Origin: Flavobacteriia bacterium
Lineage (GTDB): Bacteria; Bacteroidota; Bacteroidia; Flavobacteriales_D; Crocinitomicaceae
Assembly (NCBI GenBank): GCA_026391005.1
Contig: JAPLEV010000051.1
Location: 1 to 64,000 of the forward strand
Direction: 5' to 3'
DNA length: 64,000 bases
A program made the translations under genes and the position numbers. The notes under the pieces were generated by a model. That model was not told where the DNA came from. It worked only from the letters and a program-made list of their open reading frames with translations, and ran no database searches. Positions 11,101 to 20,200 of this stretch are shown here, in pieces; within the stretch, counting starts at the first letter, position 1; each line of letters starts with the position of its first letter.

Positions 11101-12188
11101 TTGAGGACCAAACCATTATTCCAGCTAATGGATATTTGGTGGTTTGTGAAAACATGGCACTTTTTAATAGCATGTATCCCCAAGTTCAAAATGTAGTGGG
11201 AGGAACTGGCTTTGTTTGGAGCAATAAATACGACTCCATTCGAATTTTCAATCCTTTTGATAGTATGGCCTTAGTAGCGGTTTATTCAGATGAAGCCCCC
11301 TACCCTAAGTGTGCAGATGGTTGGGGGAGAACCTTAGAAAATAAACATACCTCCATTTCCTTGCTTGATGAAAATTCATGGTTCTGTGGTTGCATCGGAG
11401 GATCACCTGGAAAAGCATACGAAGAATGTGAAGAGCCAATATATGTGAGTGAATTTAGCTACAATAACACCAACCAAATTTATAATGCTGGCGATTGGAT
11501 TGAGCTCTACAACAATACTTCAAGCGACATTAATCTAATTGGCTACGTTTTCAAAGATTCCAAAAACGACCATGAATACATCTTTCCAGCCATAAACCTA
11601 GCTCCTAATGCCTTTCTTGTTGTAGGGAATGACCTTACCGCTTTTAATTTAAGAAATCCCTTAGTTCAAAATGTAATTGGACAATTTGACTTTGGCCTGT
11701 CACCAAAAGATGGGATTCGCTTGTACGATAATACTGGGATCTTAATCAGTAGTTTTAATTACGATACGATAGCTCCTTGGTCAATTATTCCAAGTTTCCA
11801 AGACTTTACGAATGAATATAATTTCTATGATGGCTACCTTAACCCCAACAATGGTTTATCTTGGTTTATTGGGTGTGAAGGAGGATCTCCGGGCACAAAA
11901 TTCTTACCCTGTCCTGTTTTACCAGATGGTGAATTTGCTTTTTTATATCCAAATCCAAGTTCATCTAACATCACCATTACCATTAATAACACAGCATCCG
12001 GTGTCGGATTAACTGAGTTGGAAATTTACAATTTAAATGGTCAACTAGTATACAAGCAACTCTTGGATAAAGTTCAAGAATCAGTGATGAGTGCAGAAAT
12101 AGATGTTACACATTTCCTCCAAGGCGTTTATTATGTAAAAATTATACAAGCAGATCAAAGCAAGACGTTACCGTTTGTGAAATTATAG
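8193..12188 (+). CDS. Giant CotH-kinase/lamin-tail secreted protein, T9SS type A
   Basis: 1331 aa, signal peptide 1-18 (LLIFLLPVGFLFSQ). A lamin-tail (LTD) domain begins at once (NINEASNANG, DWIEIYNSS). A beta-sandwich region and an Fn3/CHB_HEX-like segment (GELRYTLTGVNP) follow. The centre, about residues 440-780, is a CotH-like kinase domain: ALYIRNGSNFW, FLNGQYFGVYEVREKANEG and FFLQDLEWGLGG are the recognisable stretches. An InlB/Big-like segment (GYTFQNWTP) follows, then two more LTDs (ISEINYNPDA, VSEFSYNNTN). The C-terminal type A sorting domain has FLYPNPSSSN and GVYYVKI. CotH proteins are atypical kinases; spore-coat CotH phosphorylates coat proteins. The substrate here is unknown. It stands alone between the DMT gene and a convergent small gene. 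Confidence 0.85.
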   Translation: MRKFILLIFLLPVGFLFSQFNINEASNANGNTIVLPNGSTPDWIEIYNSSAIPANIGGCGLSDDRNLPLKWTFPTTMISPLGFLVVHAVNKNTVSFIDHYETAVFADSIWQYETPIAEIPQWNSSTFNSSSWSIGPASIGYGDGDDATDIIGPFATIYSRINFQCTNINAIKKTILDIDYDDGFVAYLNGIEIARAGLTGTPPTWDELASDHEATLPQGAAIPSFEIDTSIIQAALILGNNVLAIEIHNTDPNSSDLTGKPYLTFGYDSPGLFASGTTHPYFTATVGGTLETNFGISTGGEMLYLSDPTGVFVDSLLLIDLEPNMSNGKLLDGGIPTATFTIPTPNATNNTSIGYDGYENQATITNTGGVFQGPILANIVNNSVANGELRYTLTGVNPSINSPLVAGPILLSTNCVLKVRCFPVGTNLLPSLISTETFLFQEDFTLPIISLTIDSLDLYGGNGIFDNWWTDWRKPCVVEYFDANGIKQFETRASVKPDGGAGGSRSNPQHSVTIEPANSLYGEGQPIHYPIIPQKPFIKDFYALYIRNGSNFWNQSPQRDATFCRIMAKTNVNSQAYTPANVFLNGQYFGVYEVREKANEGYFKNNYNNDMDSLDLLSVSYFYGAGVIRIVKGSDTSFYSMRDYITTADATSPTYFNESNKKLDLYNFTDYIAGENWYANADWIYNNMKMARTRTTDNKWRFFLQDLEWGLGGWTDYNANMFDWFRYNQQPNPFWQIYDALVQNIEFKNYFVNRYADLMNFTFQSNKYTPIIDSMYNELLPDLPRHFQLWTGDVAGGMSTFAYWRNVHIAQFNNRNAVVRNQMVTEFNLVKKVDVSLDVFPAGAGYIKISTIVPETLPWTGVYFDGVPVKITAIANPGYTFQNWTPNLTLPAGSLLQSSITQNIDQNDLFRAVFIGSPEEPSLTISEINYNPDATVDGGNWIELHNFGTTAMDLTAWHIKTKNHYDKFSFEDQTIIPANGYLVVCENMALFNSMYPQVQNVVGGTGFVWSNKYDSIRIFNPFDSMALVAVYSDEAPYPKCADGWGRTLENKHTSISLLDENSWFCGCIGGSPGKAYEECEEPIYVSEFSYNNTNQIYNAGDWIELYNNTSSDINLIGYVFKDSKNDHEYIFPAINLAPNAFLVVGNDLTAFNLRNPLVQNVIGQFDFGLSPKDGIRLYDNTGILISSFNYDTIAPWSIIPSFQDFTNEYNFYDGYLNPNNGLSWFIGCEGGSPGTKFLPCPVLPDGEFAFLYPNPSSSNITITINNTASGVGLTELEIYNLNGQLVYKQLLDKVQESVMSAEIDVTHFLQGVYYVKIIQADQSKTLPFVKL

Positions 12189-12194
12189 GTAAAA

Positions 12195-12677
12195 TTAGGC
12201 GTTTATTTGGGCTCTATTCAGCAATGAGATCATGCCAATCGTAACAATAAAGAGTTGAGATGATGTTTCTTCACTCAAAGAGCTACCATCTTCATCATCA
12301 GTGGAAACTTCAATGGCCATGAATTGTGCTAGATACGGTTGATCACAAAAGGATTCCAATTCCTCCTCATCTTCCGATTCGAAATAGCTATCCAACATCT
12401 CGAAATACGGATCCTGCATTTCATCGATGTCGGCTTCCACAATCGGTCTTAAGTTAAGTCCCTCCATCTCAAATGAAGACATGATTAAGCAGAAATAATA
12501 AATCAACAATCCTTCTAATTCATCATTTTCGTATTCTGTAGAAGCAGACATAATATAATCTAACAAATCCGGTTGTGCTAAAGCATAGCGTTCAGACAAT
12601 GCTTCTAACGCATCATCATCAAGGTGATCCACATGCTCAATCGCTTTTTCTATACTTTTAATGGTTACCTGGCTCAT
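12195..12677 (-). CDS. Acidic hypothetical protein, 160 aa
   Basis: No family is recognised with certainty. The protein is strongly acidic (DEEELESF, DDEDGSSLSEE) with few basic residues and no signal peptide or transmembrane segment, so it is probably soluble and cytoplasmic. The N-terminal half looks alpha-helical. It converges with the CotH gene, with only 6 bp between the stops, and has its own upstream TACTTTTG box. It is accepted as real because of the frame length, the clean ATG and the promoter-like box. Confidence 0.65.
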   Translation of the reverse strand: MSQVTIKSIEKAIEHVDHLDDDALEALSERYALAQPDLLDYIMSASTEYENDELEGLLIYYFCLIMSSFEMEGLNLRPIVEADIDEMQDPYFEMLDSYFESEDEEELESFCDQPYLAQFMAIEVSTDDEDGSSLSEETSSQLFIVTIGMISLLNRAQINA

Positions 12678-12699
12678 AGCTTTGATATTTTAATTTTTA

Positions 12700-12707
12700 C
12701 AAAAGTA
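12700..12707 (-). promoter_or_regulatory. Putative -7 box for the acidic protein gene
   Basis: On the minus strand TACTTTTG fits TAnnTTTG and lies 22 bases before the ATG at 12677. No convincing -33 TTG was found. Confidence 0.4.
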
Positions 12708-12812
12708 AAAATATGAGTTTAATTAACACATTTAATTTTTCCGATATAAAGAAACTTAATATGAATGCTACTTATTTACAAAGAATATAAATTAGCCTAT
12801 TGTAGCCATCCC

Positions 12813-12846
12813 TTGATGCGTTTACTATCCAATATCACTACATTTG
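12813..12846 (+). promoter_or_regulatory. Putative trhO promoter (TTG-N23-TACATTTG)
   Basis: A TTG at 12813-12815 is separated by 23 nt from TACATTTG at 12839-12846, matching the Bacteroidota -33/-7 arrangement. The ATG of trhO follows 27 bases after the box. This is the best-formed promoter in the window. Confidence 0.6.
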
Positions 12847-12873
12847 TAACTCTTAATTTAAACTATACATAGT

Positions 12874-13956
12874 ATGCAACTGTGGAATACCTTAAATAAA
12901 GAGGAATTAGAAACAAAAATGCGTGAGCTTGGGCAGCAATTTGTCACTATCTCATTTTATCAATACGCAAATATTGTTGTTCCTCAATTATTTCGTGATC
13001 ACCTGTTTCAAATGTGGTCTAAATACAATATCGTTGGAAGAGTTTATGTAGCCCATGAGGGAATTAATGCTCAAATTTCAGTGCCATCCAACTACATTGG
13101 TGTCTTTCGAGAGGAATTATATCAAATAGAATTTCTAGATGGTATTCGCTTAAATTTCTCGGTGGAGGATTCAGCTGCCGAATTCTCTTTTTTAAAATTA
13201 AAAATAAAGGTGCGTGATAAAATTTTAGCCGATGGCTTAAACGATACTACCTTTGATGTAAGAAAAATTGGAAAACACCTAAAAGCGGAAGAATTTAATG
13301 CCCTTACCGACGATCCGGAAACTATCTTGATAGATTTTAGAAACCACTACGAACATGAAGTAGGCTATTTCAAAGGCGCAATATTACCAGATGTTGACAC
13401 ATTCAGAGAAAGCTTACCCATTATAGAAGAAACGTATTTAAAAGGAAATGAGGACAAGAATATAGTTATGTATTGTACCGGTGGCATACGCTGTGAAAAA
13501 GCATCTGCATGGTTCAAGCATAGGGGCTTTGAAAATGTACATCAATTAGAAGGAGGTATAATAAAGTATGCCAATGATGCCAAAGAAAGAGGGATTGAAA
13601 ATAAATTTATCGGAAAGAATTTTGTTTTTGATGAACGAAGAGGTGAACGAATTACGGAAGATATTGTTTCTATTTGCCATCAATGCGGAAAACCTGCCGA
13701 TGTTCACACGAATTGCGTGAACGATGCCTGTCATTTGTTATTTATCCAATGCGATGAGTGTAAGGAAAAAATAGAGAATTGCTGTTCTTCAGAATGTCAG
13801 GAAATGATTCATTTAAGTGAGGAGGAACAAAAAGAATTTAGAAAAGGGAAAAATAACAGCAATAAAATTTTCAAAAAAGGGCGATCAAATAAGTTGATTT
13901 TCAAATTGAATGCAGAAAAACCATTAACTTTGATTCCAACTCAAACTAATAAATAA
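12874..13956 (+). CDS. trhO: tRNA uridine(34) hydroxylase TrhO (YceA-type rhodanese)
   Basis: 360 aa. An N-terminal acylphosphatase-like domain (about 1-110, AHEGINAQIS) is followed by a rhodanese domain with the active-site loop CTGGIRCEKASAW. A C-terminal cysteine-rich segment (CHQCGKPADVHTNC, CDECKEK, ENCCSSEC) may bind metal. This arrangement is that of TrhO, which makes 5-hydroxyuridine at the wobble position of certain tRNAs. The tail after the cysteines is lysine-rich. Its TAA is immediately followed by the GTG start of lgt, so the two are probably co-transcribed and translationally coupled. Confidence 0.93.
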   Translation: MQLWNTLNKEELETKMRELGQQFVTISFYQYANIVVPQLFRDHLFQMWSKYNIVGRVYVAHEGINAQISVPSNYIGVFREELYQIEFLDGIRLNFSVEDSAAEFSFLKLKIKVRDKILADGLNDTTFDVRKIGKHLKAEEFNALTDDPETILIDFRNHYEHEVGYFKGAILPDVDTFRESLPIIEETYLKGNEDKNIVMYCTGGIRCEKASAWFKHRGFENVHQLEGGIIKYANDAKERGIENKFIGKNFVFDERRGERITEDIVSICHQCGKPADVHTNCVNDACHLLFIQCDECKEKIENCCSSECQEMIHLSEEEQKEFRKGKNNSNKIFKKGRSNKLIFKLNAEKPLTLIPTQTNK

Positions 13957-14769
13957 GTGATTTTAGCAATTAATTGGACGGTCAGTTCTGAAATAATAGA
14001 GGGTTGGCGAACGCCCAATTGGTACGGTTTATTGTTTGTCTCTGGTTTAATCATTGGCTACTTTGTGATCAAGAGAATGTTTCAAAAAGAAAACATCTCA
14101 AATGAATTACTCGATAAATTGGTCATGTATACTGTTCTTGCTACCATTATTGGGGCACGCTTAGGACACGTTTTTTTTTACGATTGGGAACATTATAGCC
14201 AGCATCCCGAGCAGATTATAATGATTTGGAAAGGGGGTCTTGCTAGCCATGGTGCAGCAATTGCGATTTTGATTTCTCTCTACCTATACGCTAAATACCC
14301 CTTAAAAAAACCTTTTTTATGGATCCTTGATCGGATGGCAGCTCCCATTGCGATTGGCGCAACTTTTATTCGACTGGGAAATTTAATGAATCAAGAGATT
14401 GTTGGACATGTTACCAATGTTCCATGGGCTTTCAAATTCCAACGCTATTACAATGAAACGCTCGGTGATTACGATGCTTTACCTAGACATCCTTCGCAAT
14501 TATATGAAGCCCTAATCTATTTGATCATTTTTGGAGTGCTACTTTTTTTATTTTGGAAGAGAAATTTGTGGCAAAAACCGGGGTTTATTTTTGGGACTTT
14601 TTTAATCCTCGTTTTTACTGCACGTTTTTTTATTGAATTTACCAAAGAAGGACAAACCGCGCGCGATTTTGAATTAGTACTTAACACAGGTCAATTGCTT
14701 AGTATCCCTTTTGTACTGGCTGGTTGCATAATACTTATTCGATCAATAAAGACGAAAAAAACTGCCTAG
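13957..14769 (+). CDS. lgt: Prolipoprotein diacylglyceryl transferase
   Basis: 270 aa with about seven transmembrane helices. Lgt signatures are clear: GARLGHVFFYDW, GGLASHGAAIAI, IRLGNLMNQEIVG and the C-proximal RHPSQLYEA. The enzyme transfers diacylglycerol from phosphatidylglycerol to the lipobox cysteine of prelipoproteins in the inner membrane. Substrates in this window would include the lipoproteins at 31084, 49484 and 50106. GTG directly abuts the trhO stop. I found no in-frame ATG nearer than the conserved N-terminus, so GTG is taken as the start. Confidence 0.95.
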   Translation: MILAINWTVSSEIIEGWRTPNWYGLLFVSGLIIGYFVIKRMFQKENISNELLDKLVMYTVLATIIGARLGHVFFYDWEHYSQHPEQIIMIWKGGLASHGAAIAILISLYLYAKYPLKKPFLWILDRMAAPIAIGATFIRLGNLMNQEIVGHVTNVPWAFKFQRYYNETLGDYDALPRHPSQLYEALIYLIIFGVLLFLFWKRNLWQKPGFIFGTFLILVFTARFFIEFTKEGQTARDFELVLNTGQLLSIPFVLAGCIILIRSIKTKKTA

Positions 14770-14882
14770 CTTATTGGCATACAACAATTCTGCTTTCTTA
14801 AAAATCAAGCGTTTCCTATTCTTTTTCAATCGCGTATACTATACCTATTCGTTTAATTAGTTTAAAGTATAATTTTCCTTCT

Positions 14883-14890
14883 TATATTTG
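14883..14890 (+). promoter_or_regulatory. Putative pdhA -7 box
   Basis: TATATTTG matches TAnnTTTG and ends 24 bases before the pdhA ATG. The -33 region contains TTTAA rather than a clear TTG, so it is a partial match. Confidence 0.5.
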
Positions 14891-14914
14891 TAGCGTAAAT
14901 TAAACTAACACTAA

Positions 14915-15967
14915 ATGGCTGAGAAATCTGCAACCTCTAAACTTAGCTCTACTGCCAAAAAAAGCACTGCTGTAAAAACAAAATTTTCAAAGGAAACCTA
15001 TATAAAATGGTATAAAGATATGTTGCTCATTCGTCGCTTCGAAGAGAAAACAGGTCAATTATATATTCAACAAAAATTTGGTGGATTTTGTCATTTATAC
15101 ATTGGACAAGAAGCTATCGTTGTCGGAACAGCAAGCGCATGTCGACCAAGCGATAAACACATGACGGCTTACCGCGATCACGCACATCCAATTGCATTGG
15201 GTACAAATCCAAGAGTATTAATGGCGGAACTTTACGGAAGAACAACAGGTTGTTCTAAAGGAAAAGGTGGATCCATGCACTTTTTTGATAAAGAAAAAAA
15301 CTTTATGGGTGGACACGGAATTGTGGGAGCTCAAATAGCTATGGGAACAGGTGTTGCGTTTGCTGAGCAATACAATGGGACAGACAATATTGCTGTTGTA
15401 TCAATGGGTGATGGTGCTGTACGACAAGGTGCTTTGCATGAAACTTTTAATATGGCGATGCTATGGAAACTTCCAGTGGTTTACATTATTGAAAATAATA
15501 ATTATGCCATGGGGACCTCTGTTGAAAGAACCACCAACGTAACCGATTTATCAAAAATTGGACTTTCCTATGAGATGCCTTCCAAAATTGTTAATGGAAT
15601 GCGTCCCGAAGATGTTCATGATGCCATTGAAGAAGCGGCAAATCGCGCAAGACGAGGAGATGGACCAACTTTATTAGACATTAGAACTTACCGCTATAAA
15701 GGTCATTCCATGTCTGACCCTCAAAAATACCGTTCAAAAGATGAAGTAAGCGATTGGATGGATAAAGATCCGATTGATCATGTTTTAGAGATAATAAAAG
15801 CCAATAAGTGGCTTTCAGAAAAAGAAATAGAAGCAATTGATGTTTGGGTAAAAAAAGAAGTGGATGAATCAGTAGAATTTGCTGAAAATTCTCCGTACCC
15901 AGAAGCGCACGAGCTATATGAAGATGTTTATACTCAAACGGATTATCCATATATCAAAGAATATTAA
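14915..15967 (+). CDS. pdhA: Pyruvate dehydrogenase E1 component, alpha subunit
   Basis: 350 aa. After a Ser/Lys/Thr/Ala-rich leader of about 24 residues comes a standard E1-alpha fold. The thiamine diphosphate motif runs from GDGAVRQGALHE to ENNNYAMGTS, and the conserved loop YRYKGHSMSDPQKYR is present. With E1-beta it decarboxylates pyruvate and passes the acetyl group to E2 lipoyl domains in the cytoplasm. The next gene is E2, 17 bp on. No E1-beta gene is adjacent, so the heterotetramer partner must be encoded elsewhere. Confidence 0.95.
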   Translation: MAEKSATSKLSSTAKKSTAVKTKFSKETYIKWYKDMLLIRRFEEKTGQLYIQQKFGGFCHLYIGQEAIVVGTASACRPSDKHMTAYRDHAHPIALGTNPRVLMAELYGRTTGCSKGKGGSMHFFDKEKNFMGGHGIVGAQIAMGTGVAFAEQYNGTDNIAVVSMGDGAVRQGALHETFNMAMLWKLPVVYIIENNNYAMGTSVERTTNVTDLSKIGLSYEMPSKIVNGMRPEDVHDAIEEAANRARRGDGPTLLDIRTYRYKGHSMSDPQKYRSKDEVSDWMDKDPIDHVLEIIKANKWLSEKEIEAIDVWVKKEVDESVEFAENSPYPEAHELYEDVYTQTDYPYIKEY

Positions 15968-15984
15968 ATAATAAAAATAAGATT

Positions 15985-17229
15985 ATGGCTGAAATAGTTT
16001 ACATGCCGAAATTAAGCGATACCATGACTGAAGGTGTGGTGGCTTCATGGTTAAAAAACGTTGGCGACACGGTCAAAAATGGGGAGATAATTGCAGAAAT
16101 CGAAACCGATAAAGCAACTATGGAGTTTGAATCATTTTATGATGGTGTGCTTCTTTATATTGGTGTTGAAACAGGAAAAGCAGCTCCTGTAAATGAAATT
16201 CTTGCCATTATTGGTAATAAAGATGAAGATATATCCGCTATGATTAACGCATCGCCTGCACCAACTATCACAAGCAACGAAAAAATTGAAGTGCCTGCTC
16301 CTACTCCTGCTCCAAAAGCAGAACCTGTAATAGCAGCACCAGCACAGGCAGCAGTTATTATCCCACAGAACACCTCAACTGATCGAATTTTTGCATCGCC
16401 TTTAGCTAAAAAACTAGCAATGGAAAAAGGAATTGATATTAGTTTTGTTGCTGGGACTGGCGAAAATGGTAGAATCGTAAAACGAGATGTAGATCATTAT
16501 GTTCCGTATAATGGCCAACAACAAGCACCAAAAGGAAATTATGTTGGAATAGAATCCTTTGTAGATGAGCCGATTAGCCAAATGCGAAAAACAATTGCAA
16601 AAAGATTGGCGGAAAGTAAATTTACAGCACCACATTTTTATCTTACCATGGATATCGATATGGATGTTGCCATTCAAACTAGAAAATCGTTGAGTGCTCT
16701 CGAAGTTAAAGTTTCTTATAATGATTTCGTTGTAAAAGCAGTTGCTCTTGCCTTAATAAAACACCCGAATGTAAATAGTTCGTGGTTGGGAGATGTGATC
16801 CGCAGAAACCAACACGTACATATTGGTGTTGCAGTAGCAGTAGAAGACGGTCTTTTAGTGCCTGTTATTCGATTTGCAGATGGTAAAAGTCTGAGTGAAA
16901 TTTCTTCAGAAGTAAAAGATCTCGCTGGTAAAGCAAAAACCAAAAAATTGCAGCCAAGTGATTGGGAAGGAAATACATTCACCATTTCTAATTTAGGAAT
17001 GTTTGGAATTGAGTCTTTCACTGCGATTGTTAATCCACCAGACAGCTGCATTTTAGCGATTGGAGGAATTAAAGAAATTCCAGTAGTAAAAAATGGACAA
17101 GTTGTACCTGGAAATGTTATGAAAGTAACACTTTCTTGTGATCATCGTGTCGTTGACGGTGCAACAGGCTCCGCTTTTTTACTTACTTTTAAAGAGTATA
17201 TGGAGAATACCATTGCCTTGCTACTTTAA
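15985..17229 (+). CDS. pdhC: Dihydrolipoamide acetyltransferase (E2 of pyruvate dehydrogenase)
   Basis: 414 aa. The lipoyl domain covers residues 1-80 with the lipoylated lysine at K43 (ETDKATMEF). An Ala/Pro-rich linker follows (PAPTPAPKAEP). The peripheral-subunit binding domain is at about 133-170 (FASPLAKKLAMEKGID). The catalytic acetyltransferase domain ends with the HxxxD motif in CDHRVVDGATGS. A single lipoyl domain is present. It forms the core of the complex with the adjacent pdhA product. The next gene begins only 20 bp later and could be read through. Confidence 0.95.
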   Translation: MAEIVYMPKLSDTMTEGVVASWLKNVGDTVKNGEIIAEIETDKATMEFESFYDGVLLYIGVETGKAAPVNEILAIIGNKDEDISAMINASPAPTITSNEKIEVPAPTPAPKAEPVIAAPAQAAVIIPQNTSTDRIFASPLAKKLAMEKGIDISFVAGTGENGRIVKRDVDHYVPYNGQQQAPKGNYVGIESFVDEPISQMRKTIAKRLAESKFTAPHFYLTMDIDMDVAIQTRKSLSALEVKVSYNDFVVKAVALALIKHPNVNSSWLGDVIRRNQHVHIGVAVAVEDGLLVPVIRFADGKSLSEISSEVKDLAGKAKTKKLQPSDWEGNTFTISNLGMFGIESFTAIVNPPDSCILAIGGIKEIPVVKNGQVVPGNVMKVTLSCDHRVVDGATGSAFLLTFKEYMENTIALLL

Positions 17230-17249
17230 AAATAAAGAAACTGAGCATA

Positions 17250-20200
17250 ATGAGGATAACTAATCGGTTTATACATTTTTTTCTTCTTGCTATTGCCGGC
17301 TTAACTTACGCTCCTTCCTTCTCGCAAGCAACCATTCGTGTTACGGTGGTTTCTGTTCAGTCACTTAACTATGCAGATTGTGATGGCCTATTTTTTGGAA
17401 ATAGTGATTTCGTTTGGGAATTTACAGCAACAGATAATACCATTGGTTATTCCAATAACAATCCTGCCTTATTTGGTATTTTTAATTTTAATTATGGCTA
17501 TAAAAATAACGACAATGGGCCGTACACGATGTCTTCACCAAATGGTGGGTTTTCCCCAACAAATGGCTTGTTTTTCGACCATGATTTCTTATGTCCCACA
17601 ACCGTTCCTACCTCGATTAATTTAGCTTGGGAAGCTTACGAAAATGATGATATAGGAAACTATGATATCTTAGGCTTGAACGACGGTCAAACAGGAATGC
17701 AAAATGTTAGTATGGCCGTTCCTGCAGCAGGAGGATCCCTTAACTACACGTTTAATGCTAACTCAGTTGATCCCTCTTGCAATGAGCAATATCGAATTAA
17801 TTTGAGAGTCGATCGAATTCCCATCGTGGTCAATTACCTGGATGATTTTATTTGTAATGCAACGCCTGTTTCTCTTAATACAACCTATACTTTTGGATGG
17901 TGTGCTGCCACCTTAGAACCCAATGAACCTGCTGCAAATGACGTGCAAAATGCGGGTTCTACGTGGGCGAAATTTATTGCGCCAGCAAGTGGCTCTGTTC
18001 AAGTAAGTACTGATTTAGCAGGAACACAAATTGGGACGTATATCGAAATTTATCACGCTTCAGATGGAATGAATTGTACCGATGGAATTCATGCAGTAAC
18101 AGGAGCCTTGATAAAAAATAAATTTGAATACCTTTCACATGTAGATTTTTCTGATGGAATTGACTTTCTAGGAATAGACCCTGAGAGTGATATCACCTTT
18201 GATGCTTGCGACCCCATTCCATTAATCAGTTATCAAAAATTAATCCCCGGACAAACTTATTACATTCAGGTTACAGCAGACAATGCTGGTGACCACGGTT
18301 ATTATCAGCTTCGAGTAAATGGCTTGGGAGGAGGAGCTCCAAATCTCGAAGATATTCCTTGCTTATCGTCACCTGTTGCTATCAATACCGCAGCAATCTC
18401 TTCAGCAAGTAATAATTCGCCATCAGCAACACTTAGTTTCGGCTGTGCATTTGACGGTGGAAATACGGCAGGAGAAACTGGGCAGCAACATACATCATCG
18501 AATCCAAACCAATACCATGCATATGATTACCAACATATCGCTGCCAATAATCCGGTGATGAATGAAAGTGTTTGGTTAAATTTCATTGCGCCAAATCAAG
18601 GAAGAATCTCGTATGAGACAGATTATCAAAACGCACTTTATGGCGAAAGTGCTGCCTTATTTGGCTTTGACAAAGTTTTTGGACCCGGTGTTCCCAATGA
18701 TTATTTATGTACCAACTTAAAATTTATTGATTCCGATGAAGGCGGAACGAATAGCTTTTTAGGAGGAGATCCCAGTGCGCTTATCAATGGACAATGTTTA
18801 GAGCCAGGATATCGCTATTATGGAATGGTTGACCCATCTGATAACATTACTGTTTTTAGTCCTCAAAATATAAAAACATGGTTGTTTGACCCGAGTATTG
18901 TTGATCCAACATTAAATCCACCCGGAAATGATATTTTGTGTTTGACCATGCAAAATCCTTTGTACCAAGTTCCCGTAATTTTAGCAGGGACGAATCCTAC
19001 TTTTCAAGCAGTCGCTGGATCAAATGTACTTGCTTGCCGTGAATACCTCGCTGGTGAACCACCCATCGATCCAAATCCAGCGAATTGTGCGGATCAAACG
19101 GTTTGGCATTATTTCGTTTGTCCCCCTTCAGGTGCTGTTGAATTAAGTATTCGTGCCTACATAGGCATGAATTTATTGCGCTTTAATATCTTTGAATTAT
19201 TAAACGGAACAAATTGTTATGGTGGATTACAACCAGCAACATTTACCACAAACGGCACAAGATATTCGCCTCCAATTACACCCATAGCTTCTGGATCCGC
19301 CACTTTTAATGGTCACCAAGAAACAATGTGCTGTTTGGATTCAGGAAAAATATATGCCATTCAAATTGATGGGGGCTCACCAGGAGATGAAGGTCAATAC
19401 ATTATTGAATATATTAAAGAATTGGAAAGTGACGCAGGAGATGTATTTGGAAATATTTCCAACGGAGAGTACGTTAATATTACTACTCCAGACACAGCCT
19501 TTGTTTGTTTTGGAGACCAAATAACCCCAGGAATCCTATTAGATGGAAATGGAATTTCTACCGCTTCCCTCCCCTCCTGTTTATTACCCGGATATGTCTT
19601 GCATCAAACCCAACCATTACCCGACCCCATAGCGAATACTGGCTTTACTTTCATTGATTCTATTCAAGGATTAACAGGTTCATTTAGCAACACTGGAACG
19701 GGATCAGGAGTGTTTGGAGATCCATTATTTAATTCGGTCTATTTTCTTTCGCCAGCAGGTGATATCCCTTCAAATTGGGGGACTTTTAGCTGTTTGACTT
19801 CTACCGTTGAAACTGGAATTCCAGTCGTATTTTTACAAGCCCTTTCAACAAATTTCAATTACAATAATACAACCTGTTCCGTGTCCTTTTCCGCCAGCGG
19901 TGGACTGAATAGCTTTTACAATCAGCCATACGCTTACACAATCACAAATCCATTAGGCTTAATAGCGCAGAGCGGTTCCATAACTCCTGGACAAACCATT
20001 AATTATACAGCAGCAATAATTGGAGTTTATACCGTATTGATAAACGATGGCGCCTGTCCTCAAACCTACACTTTCGATGCAACAGGGTGTTTGAATCCAT
20101 GCATTCCGACAACTATAAACATTGATTATTCCATTTGCGCTGGTGACAGTTTATATTTAGAAGCAAACTGGCAAAGTGTGCCGGGTGTATTCACGGATAC

